Source of the DNA: Alitta virens | Lineage: Eukaryota > Annelida > Polychaeta > Phyllodocida > Nereididae | DNA length: 64,000 nucleotides | Direction of reading: 5' to 3' | Assembly: GCA_932294295.1 (NCBI GenBank) | Contig: OW028577.1 | Location: 6,475,501-6,539,500 of the forward strand | Shown here: positions 38,573-48,500 of the stretch, piece by piece | Position numbering within the stretch: position 1 is the first letter of the stretch | How the letters are laid out: each line of letters begins with the position of its first letter | Position numbers and translations under genes: made by a program | The notes under the pieces: generated by a model | Databases searched by the model: none | Told to the model about the DNA's origin: nothing | The model's input: the letters and a program-made list of their open reading frames with translations, nothing else

Positions 38573-40151
38573 TTTTGCCATCTATGATCCTTGCCACAAC
38601 AACAAGAGTTTTTATGGCAGCATAACAGACTCGCCTGATTTACTTTAATTCTCCTTTTTATGGCAGGATGATCTCTGGTCAGCAATTTGCTGTAATATAC
38701 ACAATCCCCTGGGTGAAATAATCTCTGTTTTAGAGCAATTATTGACCATACAGTGAGAAGACCAACATTGCCAGGCCCTGCCATGTGCTTTTCATTCCGC
38801 ACTGTATATATAAGTGAGGTTTTATGGCATCCTTGGGGTAATCTGCATATACCAACATCTCTCCAGGGTAATCAACATCCTTGGTTGCAGCCAATTCTCA
38901 TGATGTAAACTCCTGCAACAGGCTGTCTAATAGTTACCATGTTTGCAAAACCTCGTTTGTAATCAACATTTTTCCACGAAAAGAAAATGATTACATATGA
39001 TGAGGTTATGCTAATGGTTTTATGAATATAATTGTCTTCCTTAACCTGTCACGATCAGTTGTAATAACAACAATTTTGTCATGCTCAATATTGTTTAATT
39101 TTATTATAGTAATTTTTTAACAGTGAAATCCTGGAACTGATCCCTTTTTTTACATAAAAATACAAGAGCGTGATGCCATCAGATATTCCTGTAAAGATTA
39201 CACATCTCTGAAAACTGGCTTTGTGGTATTTGTCATTCATTGACTGCAATATAATTAACAATACAAGCGGATCTCATTGATTAAATCACTCAAAAACCTC
39301 TGTTGATATAATGTTTCAAATTATTAACCGCACAATACTGCCTGGTTTGGGGCACTCTATCTGATGTGTGATTTAAATGGCATGGCATAAAGTACACGGA
39401 AATACGATGTAGTGGTGAATGTTTAATGTAACTGACGTATGTCAGCATGTTTGGGAATTATGACAATTTGCACTGTGGCCATGTCATTCTGTATCCGTAA
39501 ATACCAGGATGTGATGTAACATTGTAATCAAGGACAATTTATCTTATTTTTTTTTCTATTTGTCCAATATCTATTTTTGACATTATTAGTCCTGATAAGC
39601 CTTGAGTACAAAGTGTGTTAGCATTTGTTGCATTAATTCTATCCAATTCCTGAATCCTGGTGCTGTTCAAAAAGCTCATTACCATCAATCTGTTATTGTT
39701 TATCAAAAATGATATAAAATACGACACTGATAAACAGTATTTTAAAAATTATATCACACTGCCTAATTCCGTAATCCACTGTGACTGCTGCATGGCCCAT
39801 GTTGATCACTGCTAAAATACTTGTGTTTATAGCAGGCACTCTATACACAAAGGGAAGGCAGTCACAAAGATTAAATAACGTTAGAGGACAGATAGACAGG
39901 GTCAGAGACAGACTGAGAGAGCCAACCATTGTGTTTTTTCCTGGCATGATGGTGGACAACAGACGCAGCCATCTGAGCTGGTTGTGTTGACCATGGATTC
40001 AGATGACCTGGCTTTATTGACACAGATCTGTTTGTCACCATTATGCACTGGATAGCATTGTAATTCTACCTCCCTTGAATCTTTTTTTCTTTGCTCCAAT
40101 CCTGGCATTTGGTATTGAGCTTATGAGCGAAATGTACAGGTTTACCTTCCA

Positions 40152-40523
40152 TTGAATGTGTATATATTCCACTGCTTGGATTGGGAAGAAACTGTCAACT
40201 TCAAGATGTTGCAAAGGTCAAATATTCGACCTCTTCTGAATCTGCTGCCCCCTCATCCTAGAACCCTCTCTAGTCTTGCATCTTTTAATCAATCTTTAAA
40301 AACTTTACTTTTTAGCATGCAGACAATATTTTAGAAAAGCATGCAGACTATAATTATACACTTTATTTAATTTTATTCTCAATTACATATAATTTTTATA
40401 TTTGTTTTATAACTTTTAAACATATAACTTTTTTTCATCGATTTTTATGTACAGCGCCTGTGAGCAGTATTCTCTGTAACCAGCGCTTTATAAGTTATTA
40501 TATAATAATAATAATAATAGTAA
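40152..40523 (+). mobile_element. LINE 3' end (CR1/L2-like), truncated
   Basis: A frame ending at 40334 carries the C-terminal look of a LINE reverse-transcriptase polyprotein (LASFNQSLKTLLF, compare the S-F-K-x-x-L-K-T-x-L-F ending common in the clade). It is followed by a 3' UTR containing TGTACAGCGCCTGTGAGCAG and CAGCGCTTTATAAGTTATTA, then an (ATA)n tail at 40501-40519. The GCGCTTTATAA plus short-repeat tail is the hallmark of CR1/L2-type LINEs. It is 5'-truncated, as is usual for dead copies. Confidence 0.7.
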
Positions 40524-41110
40524 ACATTTATTCACCACTTGTGCATGTAACAATGCAACAACATGTGGAAATTCAACGGAATTAATCATTATTTACTAAC
40601 AAAATTAGAGCATTGATGTCATTCGTTATTAAGATCAGCAATTCTCATTAGTTAAACTATTCCACAATTAAGACCAATAATTTAAGTTCTTGTTATTGCG
40701 TTATATCTAACACTTAGGATCAATTTATTGTTCATGGTCCTATTTGTGTGCATGAGCATAACTAATATAGCCCTGGTGACAATCCATTGTTTACTTTGGA
40801 CATAACTGACAACAATAGTTAGGGGTGATATAATCCTGGTGTTGCAGACACAGCAGATTTATAATTTCATAAGAAAATCCACAAACAGACTTATAGGGCC
40901 GGTCTCTGACAAGTAATGCAGTTACATAAACCAATTTAGGACAATATGCGCAGTCTAGTGAACTGATTGAAGGTAATGGCATCCCATGAGCCCAAAGCCA
41001 ATAACTGTAAGAGTATCAACCTTGTCCTTGACAGCAAGTGGAGTAAAACATTATTATTGTGTTTCCTGGTGCCAGACTTGCTGGTATATATACATTATAG
41101 GGCAAATAAA

Positions 41111-41480
41111 CGTATGCAATTGGGGTCATATGTTTGCATACAGCTGAGTGTTACAAACTTTTTATTGTGGAGGATATCAGTTGAATTATCTTAATTAAAG
41201 GCAAATTTGAGGCATAACCACTTTCAAACCATTGGCCACAGAGGTTAGTGTATGTACTTTTATGACTCACCAGTTTTGGACTTTGTGAAAGAAAAAATGT
41301 TAGGTAATACCTTGTGGAAGTGGTTATGCCTCAAATTTGCATTTTATTTAGCTAATTCACATCATTTCCTTTATAATAAAACCATTGTTGATTGAAAATT
41401 TGCCACAGAATTGTTGTCACAATAAAATGTTTGTATAATACTCAACTGTGTGTACACATATGACCCCAACTGTATATACA
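41111..41480. mobile_element. Tc1/mariner-like MITE (about 370 bp, long terminal inverted repeats)
   Basis: The left end TTGGGGTCATATGTTTGCAT (from 41119) is matched in inverted orientation by the right end CATATGACCCC (41457-41467), with similarity continuing about 60 bases inward (ending TTTTATTGTG on both sides). An inner inverted pair is perfect over 23 bases (41201-41223 and 41318-41340). The GTCATATGTTTGCATAC-type end and the flanking TA (right end TGTATATAC) resemble Tc1/mariner termini. There is no transposase. Confidence 0.65.
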
Positions 41481-42380
41481 AGTTTTGCAAAGTATTGTTC
41501 GGAATAAGAAATGTTTTCTATGCTCTCTTTCCATCTGCAAATGGCACAGCATCCCCACTATGGTTGGGCAAAGGCTCCTCATCCAAAGATGTTGGCATCA
41601 GAGAAATTGAATGGGGTTAAAGCAGCGGAGTGTTTCATAGCAAGAATGCCTCAGCAACCCAGACTCAAGATAGTGACCCGCCATGTTTGATGTGGGCCAC
41701 AGACCACGTGACACAACAATAGCGCCATCTTGTGTGCAGATCTAACCATCCAGTTGCTAGGATACGAGGACATGTCAGTTTAGTAAATTCAGACACCATC
41801 CCATGCTTGGTACCCAATTTGGAGATTACTTTGTTGAATGTAAATATTATGGGCAATTTGTAATTGTCAACAGTATTTAGTGAGAGTATGCAAAAGTGCA
41901 GGGCCCTCTGTAACTACAGGCAAATTGGAGGGACTGAACTGCATAACATAATGAAAAAAAAAGGTCCATAGCGTGAGAGGTTTGGGTATTCTCTTGCAAT
42001 ATGCTAATCTTCCTGTTTCTATATCTTGGTCCTATGAATACAGTAAGAGGCATAGCCCAAAGACCACATGTTATTAGGCTCCCTCTACAAGCAATATTGG
42101 CCGAGCCATTTTGCAGAAACAGTGGTGGTGAGTGTGGTGTGGGCCAGGGGGCATCATTGCAACCAATGTTATCGCTAAGCTGTGTGATGCTTCTTATAAT
42201 GCAAGACCTAACAGGCAGAGATAAGGGCCTGGTCCCTAACCGATGCTATCTGGTCCCACCTCATGACGTGTAGAAGCGCCAGAGCGCACCCTGGTCGACT
42301 CCGATCCCTCTTCTGATAGCGAGTGCAATTTGGCCTCAATCCCCCGTTGATACGCCTATCTGATGTACATTAGGGACACT

Positions 42381-42393
42381 CCCCCCCCCCCCC
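42381..42393. repeat. C13 homopolymer
   Basis: Thirteen C followed by TCCCC. Confidence 0.95.
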
Positions 42394-42569
42394 TCCCCTA
42401 CTGTCATCCTCTCTGTGGGGCCTAGGGCAGCATTTGGCCCCAGGTCCCCCGTCGCATCAGCCCGACATGTCTGTCGAGGCTTAGCTGTAAGCAAACTTAA
42501 GGGCACAAAACAGCAGCTGTGCTCTATACACACAAAACTATGCAATTTACATGCAAGCATAACAATGAG

Positions 42570-43200
42570 AGTACTTGAGCGCCATCTCGCGAATATAAGC
42601 TTTTACGGCACAAACCGCCAGGATAAGCGAACGCGCCGCGCCACCGTTTAAAAGTCAATGTTTGGAGATTGGGCTGGATCAATGACCGGCCCTGTTTATT
42701 GAACGTAAGTCGTGTTTGGCTGGTAAACAAAACGGGCAAGAGTAATTCATGGCGGGCCGCTGGTGTGGCCAGTGGCACGGGGCTTGTTTATCAGAGCTGC
42801 ATTAGCACAGGCCGTAATGACGCCCCCGGGAGACTTGTCGCAATGTGCGTGGTTAGCGGAAATGCGGCGGCGGCGATGGCCTGTGCTGCTGGCCAACGCT
42901 CGTCCCAGCCACTGCCTCGGTCCTACCCATACGTCTCAATAAAGCAGCGGTCGACGTTACCTGGCCATAAAGCAAGGCGCGACGCCCACTTGGACTAGGA
43001 ACAGGCCCTTCGCGTCGCCATCAGCCCCTCGCCAACTCGCGTCAGCCGCGTCCTGCCTCGCCCCGCCACTCCCATTAATATTTCATCGCCAGCCTGATCC
43101 AGCCTCAAGTTTTCCGGAAACCAGAGGTCAGCGCCGTCTAGCGACAGGAGATGACGTTCGTCCTGCCTGCTACGACGTGCATAATGACGTTTACGTGTGT
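42570..43200. promoter_or_regulatory. orphan CpG-rich island upstream of groucho
   Basis: CpG density is clearly higher than in flanking DNA, for example the stretches around 42,620-42,650, 42,820-42,960 and 43,010-43,180. A CTCF-like core GCGCCATCT lies at its left edge (42580). Both strands have 70-110-codon open frames, which is expected where CpG-rich sequence lacks TAA/TAG; none resembles a known protein. It could be a distal promoter, an enhancer or an unmethylated island. Confidence 0.45.
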
Positions 43201-43494
43201 CGCTTGACTTCTCTGACAATTCTGGGCTGCTTCATCAATTCTCTGCCTGGCTTGACCTCCGGAAAAACAGGTCAACCAGCGTCATGCCTATGGCTTAAAT
43301 GTGAGGTAGCCCGGGAGCACTCCACTAAATTGATCTTTCTTCTATACACAGAGCTCTTCCCCAGCTCAGTTGTACTTACAAGTACTGAATGTGCTTAGAA
43401 AACCTCCTTACGTTTGCTGACGTCACAACATGCACAAGTTGTGATGACATAACCAGAACTGACGTAAATCGCTTTGAGCAAAATCCCAATCGAT

Positions 43495-43575
43495 GTGTTT
43501 GTCCGCTACATGGCGCTCTTCTTCCGGTTGTGACTTCTAACCGGAAGTGAAAGTTGTTGAAGCAAAATAGGCGGT
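43495..43575. promoter_or_regulatory. inverted pair of ETS sites in a promoter-like islet
   Basis: CTTCCGGTT at 43521-43529 and its exact reverse complement AACCGGAAG at 43539-43547 are separated by 9 bases. This is a palindromic pair of ETS/GABP sites. A TGACGTCA site lies 90 bases upstream (43418-43425), and ATGGCGC just before resembles YY1. No gene start is evident next to it. Confidence 0.45.
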
Positions 43576-43775
43576 GCATGGTAGGGTAGCTGGCACTGTG
43601 TCTACTCCGTCCTATCTAAACCCCCAGTGGCTTTGGTCTTGCCCTCTCTAGTCTCATTAAACTAACTTCGAAAATTGCCATCGATTATTTGTCGTGCGGA
43701 CGTGTTGTGCAAGCCGACGCCCTGATTGCGCGCGAGATCTTTGATGAGACGGCGTGCCATGAAACGCCGGTCCGA

Positions 43776-43821
43776 CGCTGGCCCAAAGAGTTGGCCCAAG
43801 GAGTTGGCCCAAGGAGTTGGT
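43776..43821. repeat. 13-bp tandem repeat, about 3.5 copies
   Basis: TTGGCCCAAGGAG repeats head to tail in a CpG-rich neighbourhood. Each unit contains a short TTGGCCCAA near-palindrome (NF1-like half-site TTGGC). Confidence 0.8.
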
Positions 43822-44012
43822 CTTGGTTGGCACGCAGGTCCTTGCTCAACACACGCCTATTGTCTTCGATCCAAATTAAATCGCTACAGCTGGCCAGAGT
43901 GGCTGCTTGCACGCCAAGAAATCACACGAGACCGGCTCAGCTCCTCTCAGCCGATGGCCCTTGCCAATCTCCTCTCTGCCCACCTAACTCCATTTACAAC
44001 GGGTCAACCCAG

Positions 44013-44395
44013 TGACCTTGACCCCAACAGGCTAAATTACAAGCCATTCAGCTTATCTCGCCTTACTTAATTCACTTCTACAATCCTGCACGAGATCTAT
44101 TTCTCAACTTTTTCTTAATATTTACTTATTTCCGATTCTAACATCATATATATGATAATGACTTTGTAAGAAGTTCAAGGTCACATAAAGCACAAAGTGA
44201 CCTCTGATGTTTTGATGCAACTCACAACTATGTACCAGTCTGAGTCATATATCACAGGTCAATTAAATTTGGAATAGAGGACCAAAAAATCATAGCAAGC
44301 AATTCCTCAACTTCCGCTCAAGGTCATTTTTGGCAGACAATCTAATTATCTTTATTTATACATTGAGCCGTGACCTTGAGCACAGGTCACATCAG
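44013..44395. promoter_or_regulatory. cluster of NR5A/ERR-type nuclear-receptor sites upstream of groucho
   Basis: Four perfect copies of TCAAGGTCA or its complement occur at 44013-44021, 44175-44183, 44318-44326 and 44371-44379. Additional AGGTCA half-sites lie near 44206, 44256 and 44384. TCAAGGTCA is the extended half-site bound by monomeric NR5A (FTZ-F1) and ERR receptors. By simple base odds about 0.5 such 9-mers are expected in the whole window. The cluster sits about 0.8-1.1 kb upstream of the inferred start. Confidence 0.5.
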
Positions 44396-44869
44396 GGCCA
44401 GCTGCTTTATCCCCATCTTCCTGCCAAGACAATCTCGTCAGTGAGCTGGATTTGTGGCTTATCTACTCTACTATTGTGTCTCAGTGTTGCACCAGCATGG
44501 CCAATTGTCTATGTCTACTCTTCATGGTCAGTGCAAACAATCGGACGAGCACATGTGCATCAAACAAACAACAGAGACAATTAGACTAAACCAATGTCCA
44601 GTGAAGTTCATCAAGAAGGAGAAAGGAGAAATTGAGGAGACCGGCTGTTACAACCTCTGTCATCCTATTTTGAAATAATTACTACTAGTGACCATTAGCG
44701 TGATTATCACAAATGTAGCATTTAATCAAACACACAGGTGTGGCCCAACGCTTTATATTCTTCTGAACATACTATTTTTGCACTCATTCATCCACCCAGG
44801 TGGAAATCATATTCATACATTGTCCGTAGTGTCAAAAACATTCATACATATTTCGAATTGACAATTGAT

Positions 44870-45160
44870 GCCCCCCACACACGTGGCTCCCCTCATACAA
44901 CATGCAGTTCACAGCGAAAGAGAGTCACTGTCGTGGGCGGAGCTTAGCAGTCACCGTCGGATGAGTGACACTAATGTATGTGCAAGGGGGCGCGGCCAGC
45001 CAACTCCTGCTCTTGCCACTCCGCGCTCCGATTGGCTGGAAGGGTGAAAATGTGCACATAAGTAATGAGCCCACGTGAGTGTTCTCGAGTCGATAGTTAT
45101 GTTTGTTGATAGGGCCAATCATTTGTTTTCCATATAAGGGCATCTGTATTTGCTTGCTGC
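44870..45160 (+). promoter_or_regulatory. gro: groucho promoter region (GC-box, CCAAT and TATA-like elements)
   Basis: CpG content rises from about 44,870. In order I see CACGTG (about 44881), a GC-rich stretch GGGGGCGCGGCC (about 44986), an inverted CCAAT box GATTGGC (45030-45036), CCACGTGAG (about 45071), a forward CCAAT box GCCAATC (45114-45120), and a TATA-like ATATAAG (45132-45138). The order and the 12-bp gap between CCAAT and TATA fit a core promoter firing near 45,160-45,170. The start site is inferred and no initiator stands out. Confidence 0.6.
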
Positions 45161-45547
45161 TTTTGTTACTGGCGGCTAATACGGAGATAGTGTGAAGCAT
45201 TTGAGCAGGATAGACGTGAGCGGAAGGAGAGGACTCTTCTGCCTGAATTTGGCATTTACGTAGCCTACCCATTGGGAGAAGCCACGACTACATAGGCTGC
45301 GCAGGGGAGCTAGGCAGCCTGGATTATTTGTAGGCATTTGTGCCAGCTGTCGAGCGCATTGTGCTAGGCGGCAGTGAAGGTGTAGCTTGCGTCGCTTACA
45401 ACTGAGGATACGCTGGGCTTTGGCGCCATAATATCACGTCCTGGTGAAGTAGGACTTCCACTAAATCGACGTGGAATATTTCCTACTACATTGAGACTTG
45501 GATTTACCGTGGAGACGGCCCTTTAGTGGGCTTGAGGAGATCTCAGG
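45161..45547 (+). other. gro: probable groucho 5' untranslated leader (ATG-free)
   Basis: From just after the last upstream ATG (about 45097) to the initiator at 45548 there is no ATG on the + strand. About seven would be expected by chance in that length, so upstream start codons appear to have been kept out of a transcribed leader. The stretch is moderately CpG-rich. Its 5' limit is a guess based on the TATA-like element, and a leader intron cannot be ruled out. Confidence 0.55.
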
Positions 45548-45568
45548 ATGTACCCGAACCGGCACCCA
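45548..45568 (+). CDS. gro: groucho coding exon 1 (MYPNRHP)
   Basis: The exon encodes seven residues, M-Y-P-N-R-H-P, matching the short N-terminus of groucho proteins (the vertebrate form starts MFPQSRHP). It ends in phase 0 at the donor GTAAGT (45569). The ATG has A at -3 and is the first ATG after roughly 440 ATG-free bases, which decides the start. Intron 1 is 239 nt. Confidence 0.93.
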
Positions 45569-48500
45569 GTAAGTGTTCAGGGGCCGGGCAGCTCCTTTGT
45601 CAACGGTGTTGAATTGCTATTGGTCGCTTCGGTGTAATTGGACACCGGCTTGGAGTCAGTCAGCCGGTTCCGCCGGTCCAAGCACTTTCCCCGCCTTGTG
45701 TGCAGCAGCTAGAACTGCATGCGCGCCATTTGTGAAGCATCCAATGCCTTGTATGGCAGCATTTTAAAGCGACATCACTCGTAATGGCTGCATCTTTTTC
45801 TCTTCAGGGGCCCCACCAGCCCGGGCAGCCGTTCAAATTTACCGTGACGGAATCATGTGACAGGATCAAGGAGGAATTCAGCTTCTTACAGGCCCAGTAC
45901 CACAGGTTAGTGAGCACGTTTTCTCTGTAGCCCTCTTGCCAGCTCTTGCCGGCGTTTGTGTGTATTCACCTTCAGACCGAAAGTAGGTTAACGTTTGTGT
46001 ACTTCCACGCGGCTTTCCCACGCCTTGTGAGGCCGCGATTCACTGCATAAACGATAGTATAAGAGCATAAACATGGCGGCCGTTGCTTACATTGTGTCGT
46101 GGGCTTAGCTACATGATATTTGCTGGACTCATTAGGAAGTGGGAGCCGGCTAGCAGCCATTGATTTCATTGCAGGGTCAGCTGCACATGAGTCTGGCTGC
46201 TGTTGTGCTAGCTAGCTGCGCTTGCAAATCGATAGCAGAACATGAACTGCCATCTAGCAGGTTTTACACTACATCACAGAAACAACGCTCCAAATGCTGG
46301 AGAAAAAAAAAAGAGTAAAAAAAATATAAAAATACCGGGCAATCTACTACCAATGTCTACCATGCTAATTTTGCCCCCCACCGTTGCGAAATAGAGCCAG
46401 ACCACGCTGGCCCAAATCTAGGTCAGGACACGATGTAATGCCTTTGTTGACATTATGTCATGTTCCTGTTTTCCATAATGGATGCGGTGCGATTTTGTCA
46501 AACAAGGCCGAATCGCCCAAATTATTGCAAGTAAATACAACTGTTCGTGTGGTAATTGAACATTACAGAGCAGAAAGTTGTTATTGGTTCATTTTGTTGT
46601 GTTCAAATTGTAACTAGTTGTAGCGAACTCATTACAATTGATTGTTGACTGTGAAATATTTTTGCGTGAAATATTGCAGGAAATAGGTACATAATAATAA
46701 ATTTCTCAATTTTGTTACTTTTTTGGTCTAATAATTATACATAAACAATTTCGCCTTTGAAGTTATGCAGTGTGTTTGTGAAGTTATTTTTTCATTATTT
46801 TGACAACTTGCTTTAATTTACGCGACTACATAAAAGTTATATGCACTAACTTTGTTTGCATTTGCAGTTTAAAAATGGAATGCGAAAAATTGGCACAGGA
46901 AAAAACAGAAATGCAGAGACATTATGTTATGGTATGTATAATGTGTGTATAATATTGTGAGCACTGTGTAATAATCCCTAGGTTAGAGGATAAATTGACA
47001 GTAGTTTAAATAAGCTTGGGGATACATATTGTATGGGACCTAGAGGAAGCTACGTCACAATTGACATAAGCAATTTTAGAAGGTGAATTTGCATTGTGGC
47101 TGTGATAGATCAAACAATGCCATTGTGTACTTATGGCCGATGTTTACCACATTCAAATGATGTTGACAAAGTCAATAGCTTTAATATGTGTACCTTGCCA
47201 AGCCAAATAGACTTAAGGAAAGCAGTAAGCCCAAGATGCACCCTGTCCAAATAAATGAGAGTATATAAAAGTTATTTGAACTTATTTTAAAACCTGCTGT
47301 TAACATGGGTAAATAAATGCTATATAAATACCATCTAGGCAAGCATCTGGGCTATTATAAATATAAAAAGTGTTTTTTCTGTCATTCCATGCATCATTTT
47401 AACAATGTTTTGGTTTTTTCTTTTTTTCAGTACTATGAGATGTCATATGGTTTGAATGTTGAAATGCACAAACAGGTAAGTCTGTTGCTAAATATTGCGA
47501 AAAACCATTATATTGATTGTCATAAAAACGTCAAGGGGATTAAATTTCACATGATATTGAAGCAACTGAGCAGCTGGCATTGGTTATTACAATGAATTCA
47601 TACAGCCTGTCATTTGTCATAATTACCTTTATTGGTCATTAATTTAATTGAAAGTAATAAGCCTCTTATATGCATAGAAAATGATAGAGTGCAGTAATTG
47701 GCCTATTACAGTATTAGAATGCAAATGTGACAACTCGCAGTTTATAGAGAGTAATTTGGAGAATATTCGTGTATATTGTGTTAACACAATGGGAACCTAG
47801 CTTTATTTGTGTAGCTAAATGTTAGCTATTATGCGACTGCTAGTGAATTTTTCTGAAGCAATTTCGAAAGGAAATTCAGGCTGGAAGGGATAGATGTTAT
47901 GAATAGGCTGACGTCATGATTACAGCTGTTTCCATAAAGTTAGCATTGCAAATTGGGATTTTGGCTCAAGTCTTGGTGGAGAAACAGCCCAGGGATGTTA
48001 TTTGTGTTGATTAAGTGCACACGAATCTAGGAAAGGAAATAGTAAAAGCAGCTGAGAGAGGGCATTGTGAGATGAAGAATGGCCAGCCAGGAGGGCCCGG
48101 AGGTGTGAAAATGATGGAAAATAGGCGAGATGCGGAAAGAGGGAGGGGGGGGGGGCAGGATGGGGCTAGGGGAATTGAGAGGGAGCCTGGCTTGTCTAGC
48201 ATGCATGGATGCTCAGTTGAATGGGCCCCAGTCGGCTGACAAGCCAGCCACGGGCATAATTTATCAGAGAACAGTCCCAGTGGACAGGGCAGGCCGCCGT
48301 AGCCATTATCTGGACAGGACTGCCTTCGGAATGCATAATGCAGGCCCAGCCATGCCTAGGTGGCTTTAACAGCAGATTTAAAGGAGAGTAGCAAGCTCTG
48401 GATGGCCTCTCGGGGGAACACTCGATATTGCCACGAGGTGCCAGGGGCTCCCGGCGGGGGCTGCTCCATCTACTACCAAAAGGGGCTCCGATGGGCTTTT

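Larger units (their letters stand above)
29451..40151. other. gene-free stretch
   Basis: Mostly unique-looking sequence. Besides the motif clusters, G-runs and polypyrimidine tract listed separately, I see AT-rich DNA (29.9-30.7 kb, 34.0-34.9 kb and 38.9-39.8 kb) and no exon-like conserved peptide on either strand. Confidence 0.5.

Noticed and set aside
38377..38802. 141-codon minus-strand Lys/Glu-rich frame resembling a nuclear protein
   Set aside because: The charged run is the translation of the polypurine complement of a CT tract.
42995..43219. 74-codon minus-strand Arg/Asp-rich frame in the CpG island
   Set aside because: CpG-rich DNA lowers stop-codon frequency; the plus strand is equally open, and I see no domain or splice context.
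44925..45272. 115-codon minus-strand frame antisense to the groucho promoter
   Set aside because: It overlaps promoter elements and leader, shows no domain, and is probably open because of base composition.
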